Below, piece after piece: positions 9,883-18,964 of a stretch of 64,000 bases of DNA. Position 1 is the stretch's first letter. Each line of letters starts with the position of its first letter. The stretch is from Pseudomonas aylmerensis (lineage in GTDB: Bacteria > Pseudomonadota > Gammaproteobacteria > Pseudomonadales > Pseudomonadaceae): contig NZ_MAUE01000017.1 of assembly GCF_001702265.1 (NCBI RefSeq), positions 1-64,000 on the forward strand, read 5' to 3'. The notes under the pieces are model-generated. The model made no database searches. It saw nothing but the letters and a program-made list of their open reading frames with translations, and had not been told where the DNA came from. The translations under genes and the position numbers were made by a program.

Positions 9883-11655
9883 TCAGATTCCTTGTTCGCT
9901 GAGCCACAGGTTCAGCGCCGCCAGTTGCCACAGCTTGGAGCCGCGCAGCGGGGTCAGTTGGCCTTGCGGATCGGTCAGCAGGCGGTCGAGCATGGCCGGA
10001 TTGAACAGGCCACGGTCCTGGCTCGGGTCGAGCAGCAACTCGCGCACCCAGTTGAGGGTGTCGCCTTGCAAATGCTTGAGGCCGGGGACCGGGAAGTAAC
10101 CTTTCTTGCGGTCGATGACTTCGCTCGGGATCACCCGGCGCGCCGCTTCCTTCAACACTTGCTTGCCGCCGTCGGGCAGCTTGAATTTGCCGGGCACGCG
10201 GGCCGACAGTTCCACCAGGCGGTAGTCCAGGAACGGCGTACGCGCTTCCAGGCCCCAGGCCATGGTCATGTTGTCGACGCGTTTGACCGGGTCGTCCACC
10301 AGCATCACGGTGCTGTCCAGGCGCAACGCCTTGTCCACGGCCGCATCGGCACCGGGCATGGCGAAATGTTCGCGCACGAAGTCACCGGCGGCGTCGTTGG
10401 CGGTCAGCCATTTCGGCGCGACGGTGGCGGCGTAGTCGTCATAGCTGCGGTCAAAGAATGCTTCGCGATAGGCCGCATACGGATCGCTGGCGCCGTCGAC
10501 CTGCGGGTACCAGTGGTAACCCGCGAACAGCTCGTCGGCACCCTGGCCGCTCTGCACCACCTTGCAATGCTTGGCCACTTCCCGCGACAGCAGGTAGAAG
10601 GCGATGCAGTCGTGGCTGACCATCGGCTCGCTCATGGCGCGGAAGGCCGCCGGCAATTGTTCGATGATCTCGCTTTCGGCGATGCGCAACTGATGGTGGC
10701 GCGTGCCGTAGTGCTTGGCGATCAGGTCCGAGTACTGGAATTCGTCGCCACGCTCGCCGCCGGCGTCTTCAAACCCGATGGAGAAGGTCGACAGGTCCTG
10801 CACGCCCACTTCACGCAGCAGGCCGACGAGCATGCTCGAGTCGACGCCGCCGGACAGCAGTACACCGACATCCACGGCGGCGCGTTGACGAATTGCCACG
10901 GCTTCGCGGGTGCTGTCGAGCACGCGGTCGGTCCAGTCTTCGAGGGTGAGGTTGCGCTCATCCTCGTGCGGGCCGTAGGGGAGGGTCCACCAGGTTTTCT
11001 GCTCGGTGGTGCCGTCGGCGTCGATGCGCATCCAGCTGGCCGGCGGCAGTTTTTCGATACCTGCCAGCAAGGTGCGCGGTGCAGGCACCACGGCGTGGAA
11101 GTTCAGGTAATGGTTGAGCGCCACCGGATCGAGGATCGGGTTGATATCGCCGCCCTTGAGCAGCGCCGGCAAGGCCGAGGCAAAGCGCAAACGCTGGCCG
11201 GTACGCGACAGATACAACGGCTTGACGCCGAGACGGTCGCGGGCGATGAACAGGCGCTGGGCATCGCGCTCCCAGATGGCGAATGCAAACATGCCATTGA
11301 GCTTGGGCAGCAGGGCTTCGCCCCAGGCGTGATAGCCCTTGAGCAGCACTTCGGTGTCGCCACCGGAGTAGAAGGCGTAGCCGAGGGCTTCAAGCTCCTG
11401 GCGCAATTCCGGGAAGTTATAGATCGCGCCGTTGAACGCCAGGGACAGGCCCAGTTGGGCGTCGACCATCGGTTGGGCGGAGCCGTCCGACAGGTCCATG
11501 ATTTTCAGGCGTCGATGGCCCAGGGCAATCGGCCCTTGGGCATGGAAGCCCCACGCGTCAGGTCCGCGTGGCGCCAAGTGATGGGTGATTCGTTCCACCG
11601 CTGCCAGGTCGGCAGGTTGGTGATCGAAACGTAATTCTCCAGCTAATCCGCACAT
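9883..11655 (-). CDS. N-acetylglutaminylglutamine amidotransferase (asparagine synthase-like)
   Basis: A 590-residue class II glutamine amidotransferase fused to an asparagine-synthase-type ATP-pyrophosphatase domain. The start is fixed at 11655 because the catalytic nucleophile must be Cys2 (MCGLAGELRF); AAGGACTCT precedes the ATG. The glutaminase domain covers about residues 1-210 and the synthetase domain about 230-560, with the PP-loop SGGVDSS at 268-274. It is the first gene of the NAGGN operon and catalyses the final amidation giving N-acetylglutaminylglutamine amide, an osmoprotectant known from Pseudomonas. A 17-codon in-frame extension upstream is open but unlikely to be used. Confidence 0.94.
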   Translation of the reverse strand: MCGLAGELRFDHQPADLAAVERITHHLAPRGPDAWGFHAQGPIALGHRRLKIMDLSDGSAQPMVDAQLGLSLAFNGAIYNFPELRQELEALGYAFYSGGDTEVLLKGYHAWGEALLPKLNGMFAFAIWERDAQRLFIARDRLGVKPLYLSRTGQRLRFASALPALLKGGDINPILDPVALNHYLNFHAVVPAPRTLLAGIEKLPPASWMRIDADGTTEQKTWWTLPYGPHEDERNLTLEDWTDRVLDSTREAVAIRQRAAVDVGVLLSGGVDSSMLVGLLREVGVQDLSTFSIGFEDAGGERGDEFQYSDLIAKHYGTRHHQLRIAESEIIEQLPAAFRAMSEPMVSHDCIAFYLLSREVAKHCKVVQSGQGADELFAGYHWYPQVDGASDPYAAYREAFFDRSYDDYAATVAPKWLTANDAAGDFVREHFAMPGADAAVDKALRLDSTVMLVDDPVKRVDNMTMAWGLEARTPFLDYRLVELSARVPGKFKLPDGGKQVLKEAARRVIPSEVIDRKKGYFPVPGLKHLQGDTLNWVRELLLDPSQDRGLFNPAMLDRLLTDPQGQLTPLRGSKLWQLAALNLWLSEQGI

Positions 11656-11966
11656 AGAGTCCTTACCGGTTTTTCCGTTGGGGAGGGATAGAAATGCACG
11701 CGCCAATTCAGCGGGTACCTAGGGACTGACCCCACGCCCATGTGCGGAGTTTTAGATCAATAAGTTATATGGCAAACGGCCGCCCCTGCCTGCGAAGTGC
11801 CCCCCGGCCCGCGTGGCGTGGGCTAACGTGGCGGTAACCAGATCACGTTCAGGTACAAAAACCAGGGCGCTCCAGTGCTTGAACGCGCAACTATTTGAAC
11901 CCTTTGACGAGGAGGTTGGGCTTATCGTGCTGCGTCATTGTTCAACGCAATGAAGGAACGTTGTTA
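11656..11966. other. Divergent intergenic region (NAGGN operon / NEL protein)
   Basis: 311 bp separating the minus-strand osmolyte operon from the plus-strand NEL protein gene; it must hold both promoters. It contains a GC-rich stretch around 11780-11815 and an AT-rich segment (TTTTAGATCAATAAGTTATA) near 11750-11770 that would suit a -10 region. No tRNA, hairpin with T-run or open frame with an RBS is apparent. Confidence 0.55.
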
Positions 11967-14900
11967 ATGACGCAAACAGTTGATTTGAGCCAGGCCGTCG
12001 CGCCTGTGACTCAGGATGAAACGATGGCCGCGCTGCTGGGAGTCACCGGCGACCTGGACAAGGCGCAAGTGCTGTATGAGCAACTGCCGGCCTGGTTGGT
12101 CAAGGCTGATGCCGATGTGCTGCACGGCATCGAGCGGGCGCATGCGCTGAGTGAACGGCCGCGGGAAAAACTGCAGCGGCTGCTGCGCCGCCTCAAGCCC
12201 CTGGATCAGTTTTGCCGCGAACGGCTCGGCGCCTTCCTGGCGAGCAAAGGCCTGGCTGGACTGGACATTGATAATGACACCCTGGATCTGCCCCGGCGTT
12301 CATTCAGCGGTGTGAGTGCAGACCTTGGCGGCATGCTGATCGAGACCATCAACCTGGAGCGGCACAGCCTGTTGCAGGCCGCCATGCAGAACTTTTCCGA
12401 CGCCTCGGCCGCGGCTGGCGGGCTACCGATCAACGCGGTCGTGCGTGTCGGGCCAAAGCGCGCGATTGCGCAATACCCCACCGCGCATACCTTTGTCGGT
12501 TACTGTCGCGAGTTGAACCTGGGCGCGGCTTATCAGGCGCATATCCGTGAAGTGTTCAACCTGCCTGCTCCCGGTGAGGGCCAACTGGACACTGGCCGGG
12601 GCTATAACCCGGCGGTCAGCGAGGTTGGCCAGCCTCGCTGCCTGGACATGCAGATCGACCTGCATGTGGCCTATGGCAAGGGCGATATCGACGCCCCCAC
12701 CCGTGCGTTGTTGCTCGACGTGGTCAGGCTCGACCTGCCAGCCGCTGAGGTTCCAAACGTGTGGTTCAACCGCCAACCGTTGACCTGGCAGGGCTTGAAC
12801 ATAGACGGGGCTTGCTTGTGGGGCGTGCTGGTGTTTTCCAGCACGGCGGCCGAGGGTCTTTCCCGCGGCCCGATCGTGGTGTACATGCCCAATGAGCCGG
12901 TGCGCCCGTGGTACCGCTATGAGTCCCTGGAGCAGTTCAAGGTCTACCTGACGCTCAAACTCCAGGTCGGTTCCTATCGAACGTTTTTCACCGGCTATCT
13001 GGATGAGTCCGAGCGCTTCGATTTTTTTCAGCGCTTTGACCAGAACAAAACGTTGATACGGGTGGAGCCGCTGGCGGTAACCAGCAATGTGTCGACGTTT
13101 TTTTTCAATGCCTGTGTCGGCAAGATACGCCTCGATGCCCTGGTACTGGCGGTGCCCAACGCCCAGGCCGATGACGATGCGCGCAAGGAGCGCGTCCAGA
13201 ATTACCTGGATATCGGCCTGACCCTGCTGAATGTCGCGGGGTTGATGGTGCCGGTCATCGGGCAACTGATGATGGGCGTGGCGGTCGGGCAGATTCTTGG
13301 GGAGGTCTTCGATGGGGTGGACGATTGGGTCCACCAAGACAAGCACGAAGCGCTCAGGCACCTGACCAACGTCGCTGAAAACCTGGCCGCCATGGCCTTG
13401 TTCGCGGCGGGGACGAGCGTGGTGGGGCGGCTGTGGCGATCTACCCCTGCCACGTCGCGGCTGTACGAGAAAGTCGAAGGTGTGCGCATGCCGGACCAAT
13501 CCACGCGGTTATGGCGTACCCGTCCCGAGCCCTATCAGCAGTCCCTGTCACTGCACGGCCGGGTTGCCGGTCCGCGAGGGGTGTATCAGGTCGACGGCCA
13601 GTCCTACGTGAATATCGACGGTGCGGTGTATTCGATCACCTTCGATGCCCGTACCGGCCGGTGGAGAGCCGTGCACCCGCGACGTGCGTCGGCGTATCAG
13701 CCGCCGGTGAGCCACAACTTCCAGGGCGGCTGGCAGTTCTCGTTCGAGCGTCCCTATGAGTGGGAAAGTGTCGAATACATCCTGGGGCGGCTCGACCCGA
13801 GCCTGAAGTCCTTTACCCCGGAACAGTTGCGCCAAATCGCCGCCATCACCGATATGAACTTGTCCCGCCTGCAGCAACTGGCCAGGGACAACCTGCCATT
13901 GCCGGAACGGTTGCGCGATTGTGCGCAGCGCATGCGGCAGAACCAGAGTATTCGCGACCTGATCTGGCAAATGGACCATCAAGCCCCCTTCGACGAGACG
14001 ACCTCCCACGTGCAGATGCAGGCGCTGCCGTTGATGGACGGCTGGCCCAAAGGGCGGTTTTTCGAACTGCTGGACGACGAAGGCTATGTGCTTGAGCGTC
14101 ACCCTGACACTGCGCCTTTCGACTACGAAGACCTGAGCATCCACCTGACCACGCAGCAACTGAAAAGCGGGCAGATCCTGCCGACATTGCTGGCCGCCCT
14201 GGACGATGAAGAAAAGGTGACACTGCTGGGCGGCGCCTTTCAGCCAGGCGAGGCGCAAGCGATCCTGGCGCGGCGCCTCGCAGCATCGCTCAAGCAGCAA
14301 CATCGAGCGGTGTATGAACGGCTGCGAGCGCATGCCGACTTCACCGAGCAGGCGGATCATGGGTTGCTCAAGGACCGTCATCCGCAGTTGCCTATTCGGC
14401 TCGCCTGGGAAGTCATGAGTGAAGCCTCCACCGCCGAGCGCCTGCGCTTGCGTCATACCCGGCGCGTGCCGCTGCGCCTGCGCCAATCGGCGCGCGCGAC
14501 CGAGGAGGCGTTGGACGAAGACGAGGCCCTGATGGGCCTGTACGTACCGGAGGTGGCCACCGATGCCACCCGCCGCATCGCCACCGGCCTGCTGCGCGTG
14601 GTGCCGGGCTGGCCCGAGGACCTGGTGCTGCAAGTGCGCCGTGAGCGCTTGCGAGGCGACGTTCTCGCCCAGGTGGGCGATACAGAGGCTGCCGCCACGC
14701 GTGTGCTGGTTCAGTCGGCCAAGGGCTTTCGCGCCCACGATGGGCAGGGGGTGTCGCTGGGTGCGCTGGCCGGTGGTCCGGAAGGGTTTTACTCGGCCCT
14801 GCTCGACTGTCTGTCCGCCGAGCACATCGAGGCAATGGGACTCGACGGAAACGAAATGGCCAGTCGCTTGCGCCACACCCTTATCGGTAAGGCCGAGGAT

Positions 14901-16802
14901 GAGCGCAGCCGGATGGCCCGTTACCTGTGGCCGGAACGGGCGCTGGCTGAGGAACCGGCCCTGTCGTGCGAGCAGGCCACGCCGATGGGGTGGCAGCAAT
15001 ATCCCCATGGCCTGATGCGCAAGGTCAGAAAGCTCTACCCCTTGTTTGATGACTCGCGCATCGCGACTTTCCTGCAAGCCCTGGGCTCCGATCACCTGTC
15101 CCGCGCCAAAGCCGTGCGTGCCCTTGAAGAACAATATGAGGCGTTGCATCGGGCCCTGAAGCTGTGGACCAAGGACAAGGTCGCACAATCCGACCAGGCC
15201 CTGCTTGACCTGCGCCTGGCGCGCCATCAGGCCGCAGAAGCGATCAAGCGCAGTTGGCAATACGCGACGTTGAGTCGGGATGTGGCGGCTCGCCAGGTCC
15301 CGATCCTGAATCTTGACGGCATGGCCGTTGGCGCCTTGCCGACCCTGCCGCCAGGTGTCCATTTCGGGCATGTCCGGCAGTTGTCGTTGAAGCGGATGGG
15401 GCTCAACGACGACGTCGGGTATTTCCTCAAGCACTTCAAGGGCCTGAATTTCCTCGAACTGACGGGTAACCGCATCACGCGGCTGCCGGAAGTGCTCCAG
15501 CAAATGAAGCAGCTCAGTCACTTGTACCTGGACCACAACCAACTGCAACTGACCGAGTACACCCGCACCAAACTCGCCGACCTCAAGGTGCTGCAAGTGC
15601 TGAACCTGAACGACAACCCGCTGCTGGACTCACCGGTGGTCTACAAGATGCTCGATCTGCAGACCCTGGCCTTGCGCAATTGCCGGCTGACAAGCCTGCC
15701 GACCGGCATTATGCGCATTCCCCACCTGAACCGACTCGACCTGCGCGCCAACGATATCGTCAGCTTGCCGCCGTGGTTGTTCGACACCGAGCAGCGCAAG
15801 CCCGAGAACATCCACCTGGAGCAAAACCCGCTGGATGCCGGCACCCGCCAGCTACTGAACCATTACCGCGACGAGACGGGGGTGGGCATGGGGTTTTTTG
15901 AAGATGACATTGGCCGGTTACACGAACAGCGGGCCAAGGCCCTGTGGCTGGGGGATGAACGGCTGGCGGGGCACGCGCAGCAAGCCGAGATCTGGCTGGG
16001 GCTTCGCGATGAGCCGGCTTGCGACGGACTGTTCAAGCTGCTGGCAGGGCTGAGTGATACCGCAGACAGCGTGCACGTGCGAGAGGACCTGCACCGGCGC
16101 GTCTGGAACGTGTTGGAAGCGACGGCAGAGGATGTCGAGTTGCGCGGCCAAGTGTTCGAACTCGCCGCCACGCCGTTGAACTGTGATGACAGCGCCGCCG
16201 ACAGTTTCAGTAATGTGGAGGTACTGGTTCTGGTCCGCAAAGCGGTGCGACAGGTCGAAACGGGTGAGGCGCAGACCCGGCCGCTGCTGCGCTTGGGCAG
16301 GGGCTTGTTTCGTCTCGATCGGCTGGCGTCCATCGCCCGTCGCCATAGTGTCGCGCATCCGACGGTCGACCCGCTGGAGGTCAGCCTGGCCTATCGGACT
16401 GGCCTGGTCGAGCGCCTGCACTTGCCGGGGCAGCCTCGCCACATGCGCTATGCCAGCCTCGGCGGGGTCACCCAGAACATGCTCAGAATGGCCGAAGCGC
16501 AGGTCAAGGAGGCTGAGCTTTCGCCGCTGCTTCTGAAGTACCTGGCGAGTCTGCCGTGGTGGCAAAACTACTTGAAAAAGACCCAGAGCGGTTCGTTTGA
16601 AACCTTGAACGAACCGTTCATCAGCCGCTCGGACACGCTGTTCGAGCAGCGTGAAGCCCTGGATGACGCCACCTACAAAAAGCGTATCGATCAGATCAGT
16701 GACGACCGGCAACGGGCGGAGTCCGCCGAGCTTGAACGCCTGACCCAGGAGGCGTTGAGGCTGGATGACCTGGGTGGCTGTGCATTGCCAACGGTGCACT
16801 GA
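11967..16802 (+). CDS. Large LRR protein with NEL-type E3 ubiquitin ligase region
   Basis: A 1611-residue protein. The N-terminal two thirds resemble the long dermonecrotic-toxin-like (DUF6543) region seen in Pseudomonas NEL proteins, with a hydrophobic stretch near residues 413-440. Leucine-rich repeats run from about 1137 to 1300 (LELTGNRITRLPEVL, LDLRANDIVSLPPWLF). The C-terminal part (about 1315-1590) is NEL-like, with candidate catalytic Cys1406 in PLNCDDS, matching the C-x-D motif of IpaH/SspH ligases. Such proteins ubiquitinate eukaryotic targets after delivery. No secretion genes or chaperone lie nearby and the delivery route is unknown. ATG 11967 has AAGGAAC at proper spacing; an upstream in-frame TTG (11895) is less likely. 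Confidence 0.85.
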   Translation: MTQTVDLSQAVAPVTQDETMAALLGVTGDLDKAQVLYEQLPAWLVKADADVLHGIERAHALSERPREKLQRLLRRLKPLDQFCRERLGAFLASKGLAGLDIDNDTLDLPRRSFSGVSADLGGMLIETINLERHSLLQAAMQNFSDASAAAGGLPINAVVRVGPKRAIAQYPTAHTFVGYCRELNLGAAYQAHIREVFNLPAPGEGQLDTGRGYNPAVSEVGQPRCLDMQIDLHVAYGKGDIDAPTRALLLDVVRLDLPAAEVPNVWFNRQPLTWQGLNIDGACLWGVLVFSSTAAEGLSRGPIVVYMPNEPVRPWYRYESLEQFKVYLTLKLQVGSYRTFFTGYLDESERFDFFQRFDQNKTLIRVEPLAVTSNVSTFFFNACVGKIRLDALVLAVPNAQADDDARKERVQNYLDIGLTLLNVAGLMVPVIGQLMMGVAVGQILGEVFDGVDDWVHQDKHEALRHLTNVAENLAAMALFAAGTSVVGRLWRSTPATSRLYEKVEGVRMPDQSTRLWRTRPEPYQQSLSLHGRVAGPRGVYQVDGQSYVNIDGAVYSITFDARTGRWRAVHPRRASAYQPPVSHNFQGGWQFSFERPYEWESVEYILGRLDPSLKSFTPEQLRQIAAITDMNLSRLQQLARDNLPLPERLRDCAQRMRQNQSIRDLIWQMDHQAPFDETTSHVQMQALPLMDGWPKGRFFELLDDEGYVLERHPDTAPFDYEDLSIHLTTQQLKSGQILPTLLAALDDEEKVTLLGGAFQPGEAQAILARRLAASLKQQHRAVYERLRAHADFTEQADHGLLKDRHPQLPIRLAWEVMSEASTAERLRLRHTRRVPLRLRQSARATEEALDEDEALMGLYVPEVATDATRRIATGLLRVVPGWPEDLVLQVRRERLRGDVLAQVGDTEAAATRVLVQSAKGFRAHDGQGVSLGALAGGPEGFYSALLDCLSAEHIEAMGLDGNEMASRLRHTLIGKAEDERSRMARYLWPERALAEEPALSCEQATPMGWQQYPHGLMRKVRKLYPLFDDSRIATFLQALGSDHLSRAKAVRALEEQYEALHRALKLWTKDKVAQSDQALLDLRLARHQAAEAIKRSWQYATLSRDVAARQVPILNLDGMAVGALPTLPPGVHFGHVRQLSLKRMGLNDDVGYFLKHFKGLNFLELTGNRITRLPEVLQQMKQLSHLYLDHNQLQLTEYTRTKLADLKVLQVLNLNDNPLLDSPVVYKMLDLQTLALRNCRLTSLPTGIMRIPHLNRLDLRANDIVSLPPWLFDTEQRKPENIHLEQNPLDAGTRQLLNHYRDETGVGMGFFEDDIGRLHEQRAKALWLGDERLAGHAQQAEIWLGLRDEPACDGLFKLLAGLSDTADSVHVREDLHRRVWNVLEATAEDVELRGQVFELAATPLNCDDSAADSFSNVEVLVLVRKAVRQVETGEAQTRPLLRLGRGLFRLDRLASIARRHSVAHPTVDPLEVSLAYRTGLVERLHLPGQPRHMRYASLGGVTQNMLRMAEAQVKEAELSPLLLKYLASLPWWQNYLKKTQSGSFETLNEPFISRSDTLFEQREALDDATYKKRIDQISDDRQRAESAELERLTQEALRLDDLGGCALPTVH

Positions 16803-16810
16803 GCCTGCGC

Positions 16811-18808
16811 TCAGCGCGGATTTTTCACGGCGTTGCTGCGAATCAAGGCCCGCACCGCGAAGCGGTTCGGGTGGCAGGCCTCGGCCACACTGCGCGGCAG
16901 GGGCAGCGGCTCGTTGTCCAGCCAGGCTGCCAGTAGCTCGCCGGACAGCGGCGCGGTGATCAGGCCCCGCGAGCCGTGGCCGCTGTTGACGTACAGACCG
17001 TCCAGCCACGGGCAGGCGGCTTGCGGGGCGTGGCGGGCGTCCTTGCGCAGCGCATCGTAGGCCAGGTCGAAGGCCTCGGGATCGGCGAGCGGGCCGACAA
17101 TCGGCAGGTAATCCGGACTGGTGCAGCGAAATGCAGCGCGGCCTTCCAAGGCATCCGGGGCGAGGCTGGCCGCCTGCAGGCGCCGGGCCAGGTCCGGGGA
17201 GATTTCCTCCAGCAGCTCGAGATTGCCGGCATGCTCGGCAGCAGTGGGGGCGAGGTCATCGCTGTGGAAATTGAAGCTGGCCCCCAGTGTGTGTTCACCC
17301 AGGCGTGGCGGCGCCACATAACCTTCGGCGCACACCACCGTCGCCAAGGCCTGGCTGTCGGCGGTCTGGGGCAACCGGGTGATTTGCCCGCGAATACGCT
17401 TGAGGGGCAACGCGGCGCTGGCAGCAAAACGCTTGACCTCGGCGGCACCGGCCAGCACTACCACCGGGGCACTGGCGAGCAACTGCTCACCGTCCCAGGC
17501 CTGCCAATGGTCGTCGACTTTGCGCAGCTCCAGCACCTCGTGATGGGCCAGCACATTGATCCCGGAGTGGCGTGCCTGCCACTGGCAGAGAGCGGGCGGG
17601 TGCACCCAGCCACCTTCGGGGAAAAACAGCCCGCCATGCTCCAGGCCAACCCCGGCGCGCACCTGGGCCTGATCCCGGTCCAGCAGGTGCAGCAAGTCCG
17701 GAGCGAACGCCCCGGCCAGTTGCGCCTGGCGTTCAGCCTCCTTGGCATTGAAGGCCAGTTGCAGCACGCCGCAGCCATCCCAATCCACCCCCCGGTGCAG
17801 GTGTTCCAGCAGGCGCCGGGTATGCCCGAAGCCGCTGACAATCATCTGCGACAAGGCGGTGCCGTGGGCGGACAACTTGAGGTACAGCACCCCCTGCGGA
17901 TTGCCGGAGGCCTCCTGGGCCAGGGCCTCATGCCGCTCCAGCAGGCTGACCCGCCAACCGCGCGCGGCCAGGCTGGCGGCGCTGGCGCAACCGGCCAGGC
18001 CACCGCCGATCACCAGGGCGTGGCGCTCGCCATGGAGCGCGGGAGGGCGCGCGAACCAGGGTTTGACCGCAGCCGGCGCGGGCGTCTCGGCGGGCCAGCC
18101 GAGAAACTCACCGCGCAGGATTTCCCATTTATGACCGATGCCCGGCGTGCGCTTCATCTTGAAACCGGCGGCGTTGATCAGGCGCCGTACCCAGCCGGTG
18201 CTGGTGAAGGTGCTGATGGTCGAGCCGGGGGCTGCCAGGCGTGCCAGTTCGGCGAACAGCTCGGCGGTCCACATCTCGGGGTTTTTCGCCGGGGCGAAGC
18301 CGTCGAGAAACCACGCGTCGACCTGGGCGTCCAGTTGCGGCAATTGCTCCATGACATCGCCGACCAGCAGGGTCAGGGTCACCCGGCCGTTATCCAGCAC
18401 CAGTTGCTGGAAGCCTGGATGAATGGCGATGTACTGGGCCAGCAGTTGCTCGGCGAAGGGCTGCAGTGGCGGCCAGAGGGCGAGGGCGCGCTGCAGGTCG
18501 GCGTGGCTCAGCGGGTACTTTTCCACGCTGACAAAATGCAGACGCGCACCGGCCACGGCGTGCTGTTCGAACAACTGCCAGGCGCAGAGAAAATTCAAGC
18601 CGGTGCCGAAGCCGGTCTCGCCAATCACCAGCCGCCCGCCCACCGGCAGTGCCGCAAAGCGTTCCTGCAGGCGGTTCTGCTCGAGGAACACATAGCGGGT
18701 TTCTTCAAGGCCGGACTTATCGGAGAAGTACACGTCGTCAAACGCCCGCGAGTGCGGGCGACCTTGGTCATCCCAGTCGAGCTGGGCGTTGGGCAATACG
18801 GGGGTCAT
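16811..18808 (-). CDS. mnmC: Bifunctional tRNA mnm5s2U biosynthesis protein MnmC
   Basis: A 665-residue fusion enzyme that finishes the mnm5s2U34 modification of tRNAs for Lys, Glu and Gln. The N-terminal MnmD methyltransferase (about residues 1-245) carries the SAM motif GETGFGTGLNF and WFLDGFAPAKNPEMW. The C-terminal FAD-dependent oxidoreductase starts around 265 with the dinucleotide-binding VIGGGLAGCASAASLAARGW, and ends with NSGHGSRGLITAP. Length and domain order match the family. It converges with the NEL protein gene, with 8 bp between stops. No strong RBS is seen before ATG 18808. Confidence 0.96.
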   Translation of the reverse strand: MTPVLPNAQLDWDDQGRPHSRAFDDVYFSDKSGLEETRYVFLEQNRLQERFAALPVGGRLVIGETGFGTGLNFLCAWQLFEQHAVAGARLHFVSVEKYPLSHADLQRALALWPPLQPFAEQLLAQYIAIHPGFQQLVLDNGRVTLTLLVGDVMEQLPQLDAQVDAWFLDGFAPAKNPEMWTAELFAELARLAAPGSTISTFTSTGWVRRLINAAGFKMKRTPGIGHKWEILRGEFLGWPAETPAPAAVKPWFARPPALHGERHALVIGGGLAGCASAASLAARGWRVSLLERHEALAQEASGNPQGVLYLKLSAHGTALSQMIVSGFGHTRRLLEHLHRGVDWDGCGVLQLAFNAKEAERQAQLAGAFAPDLLHLLDRDQAQVRAGVGLEHGGLFFPEGGWVHPPALCQWQARHSGINVLAHHEVLELRKVDDHWQAWDGEQLLASAPVVVLAGAAEVKRFAASAALPLKRIRGQITRLPQTADSQALATVVCAEGYVAPPRLGEHTLGASFNFHSDDLAPTAAEHAGNLELLEEISPDLARRLQAASLAPDALEGRAAFRCTSPDYLPIVGPLADPEAFDLAYDALRKDARHAPQAACPWLDGLYVNSGHGSRGLITAPLSGELLAAWLDNEPLPLPRSVAEACHPNRFAVRALIRSNAVKNPR

Positions 18809-18964
18809 GGGCGGCTCATCATCAACGAAGCAGGCAACGGCAAGGCGGCCATTCTAGCCGATCAACTACCAACGCATTGATCCATGGCAAGCGGCAGTGG
18901 AATTTCCTCCCGCGTGTCGTTGCCCAATCCGCTAGTCTTGCTGAATTCTGGAACGGAGCCGCCC

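Noticed and set aside
8650..11634. A 994-codon plus-strand open frame across ngg and the amidotransferase gene
   Set aside because: It is antisense to two well-supported NAGGN genes, has low-complexity composition and no RBS.
13548..15596. A 682-codon minus-strand frame opposite the NEL protein gene
   Set aside because: No domain, skewed composition and no RBS; the plus-strand gene has LRR and NEL motifs here.
16976..18880. A 634-codon plus-strand frame opposite mnmC
   Set aside because: Antisense shadow; mnmC has full family motifs over its whole length.
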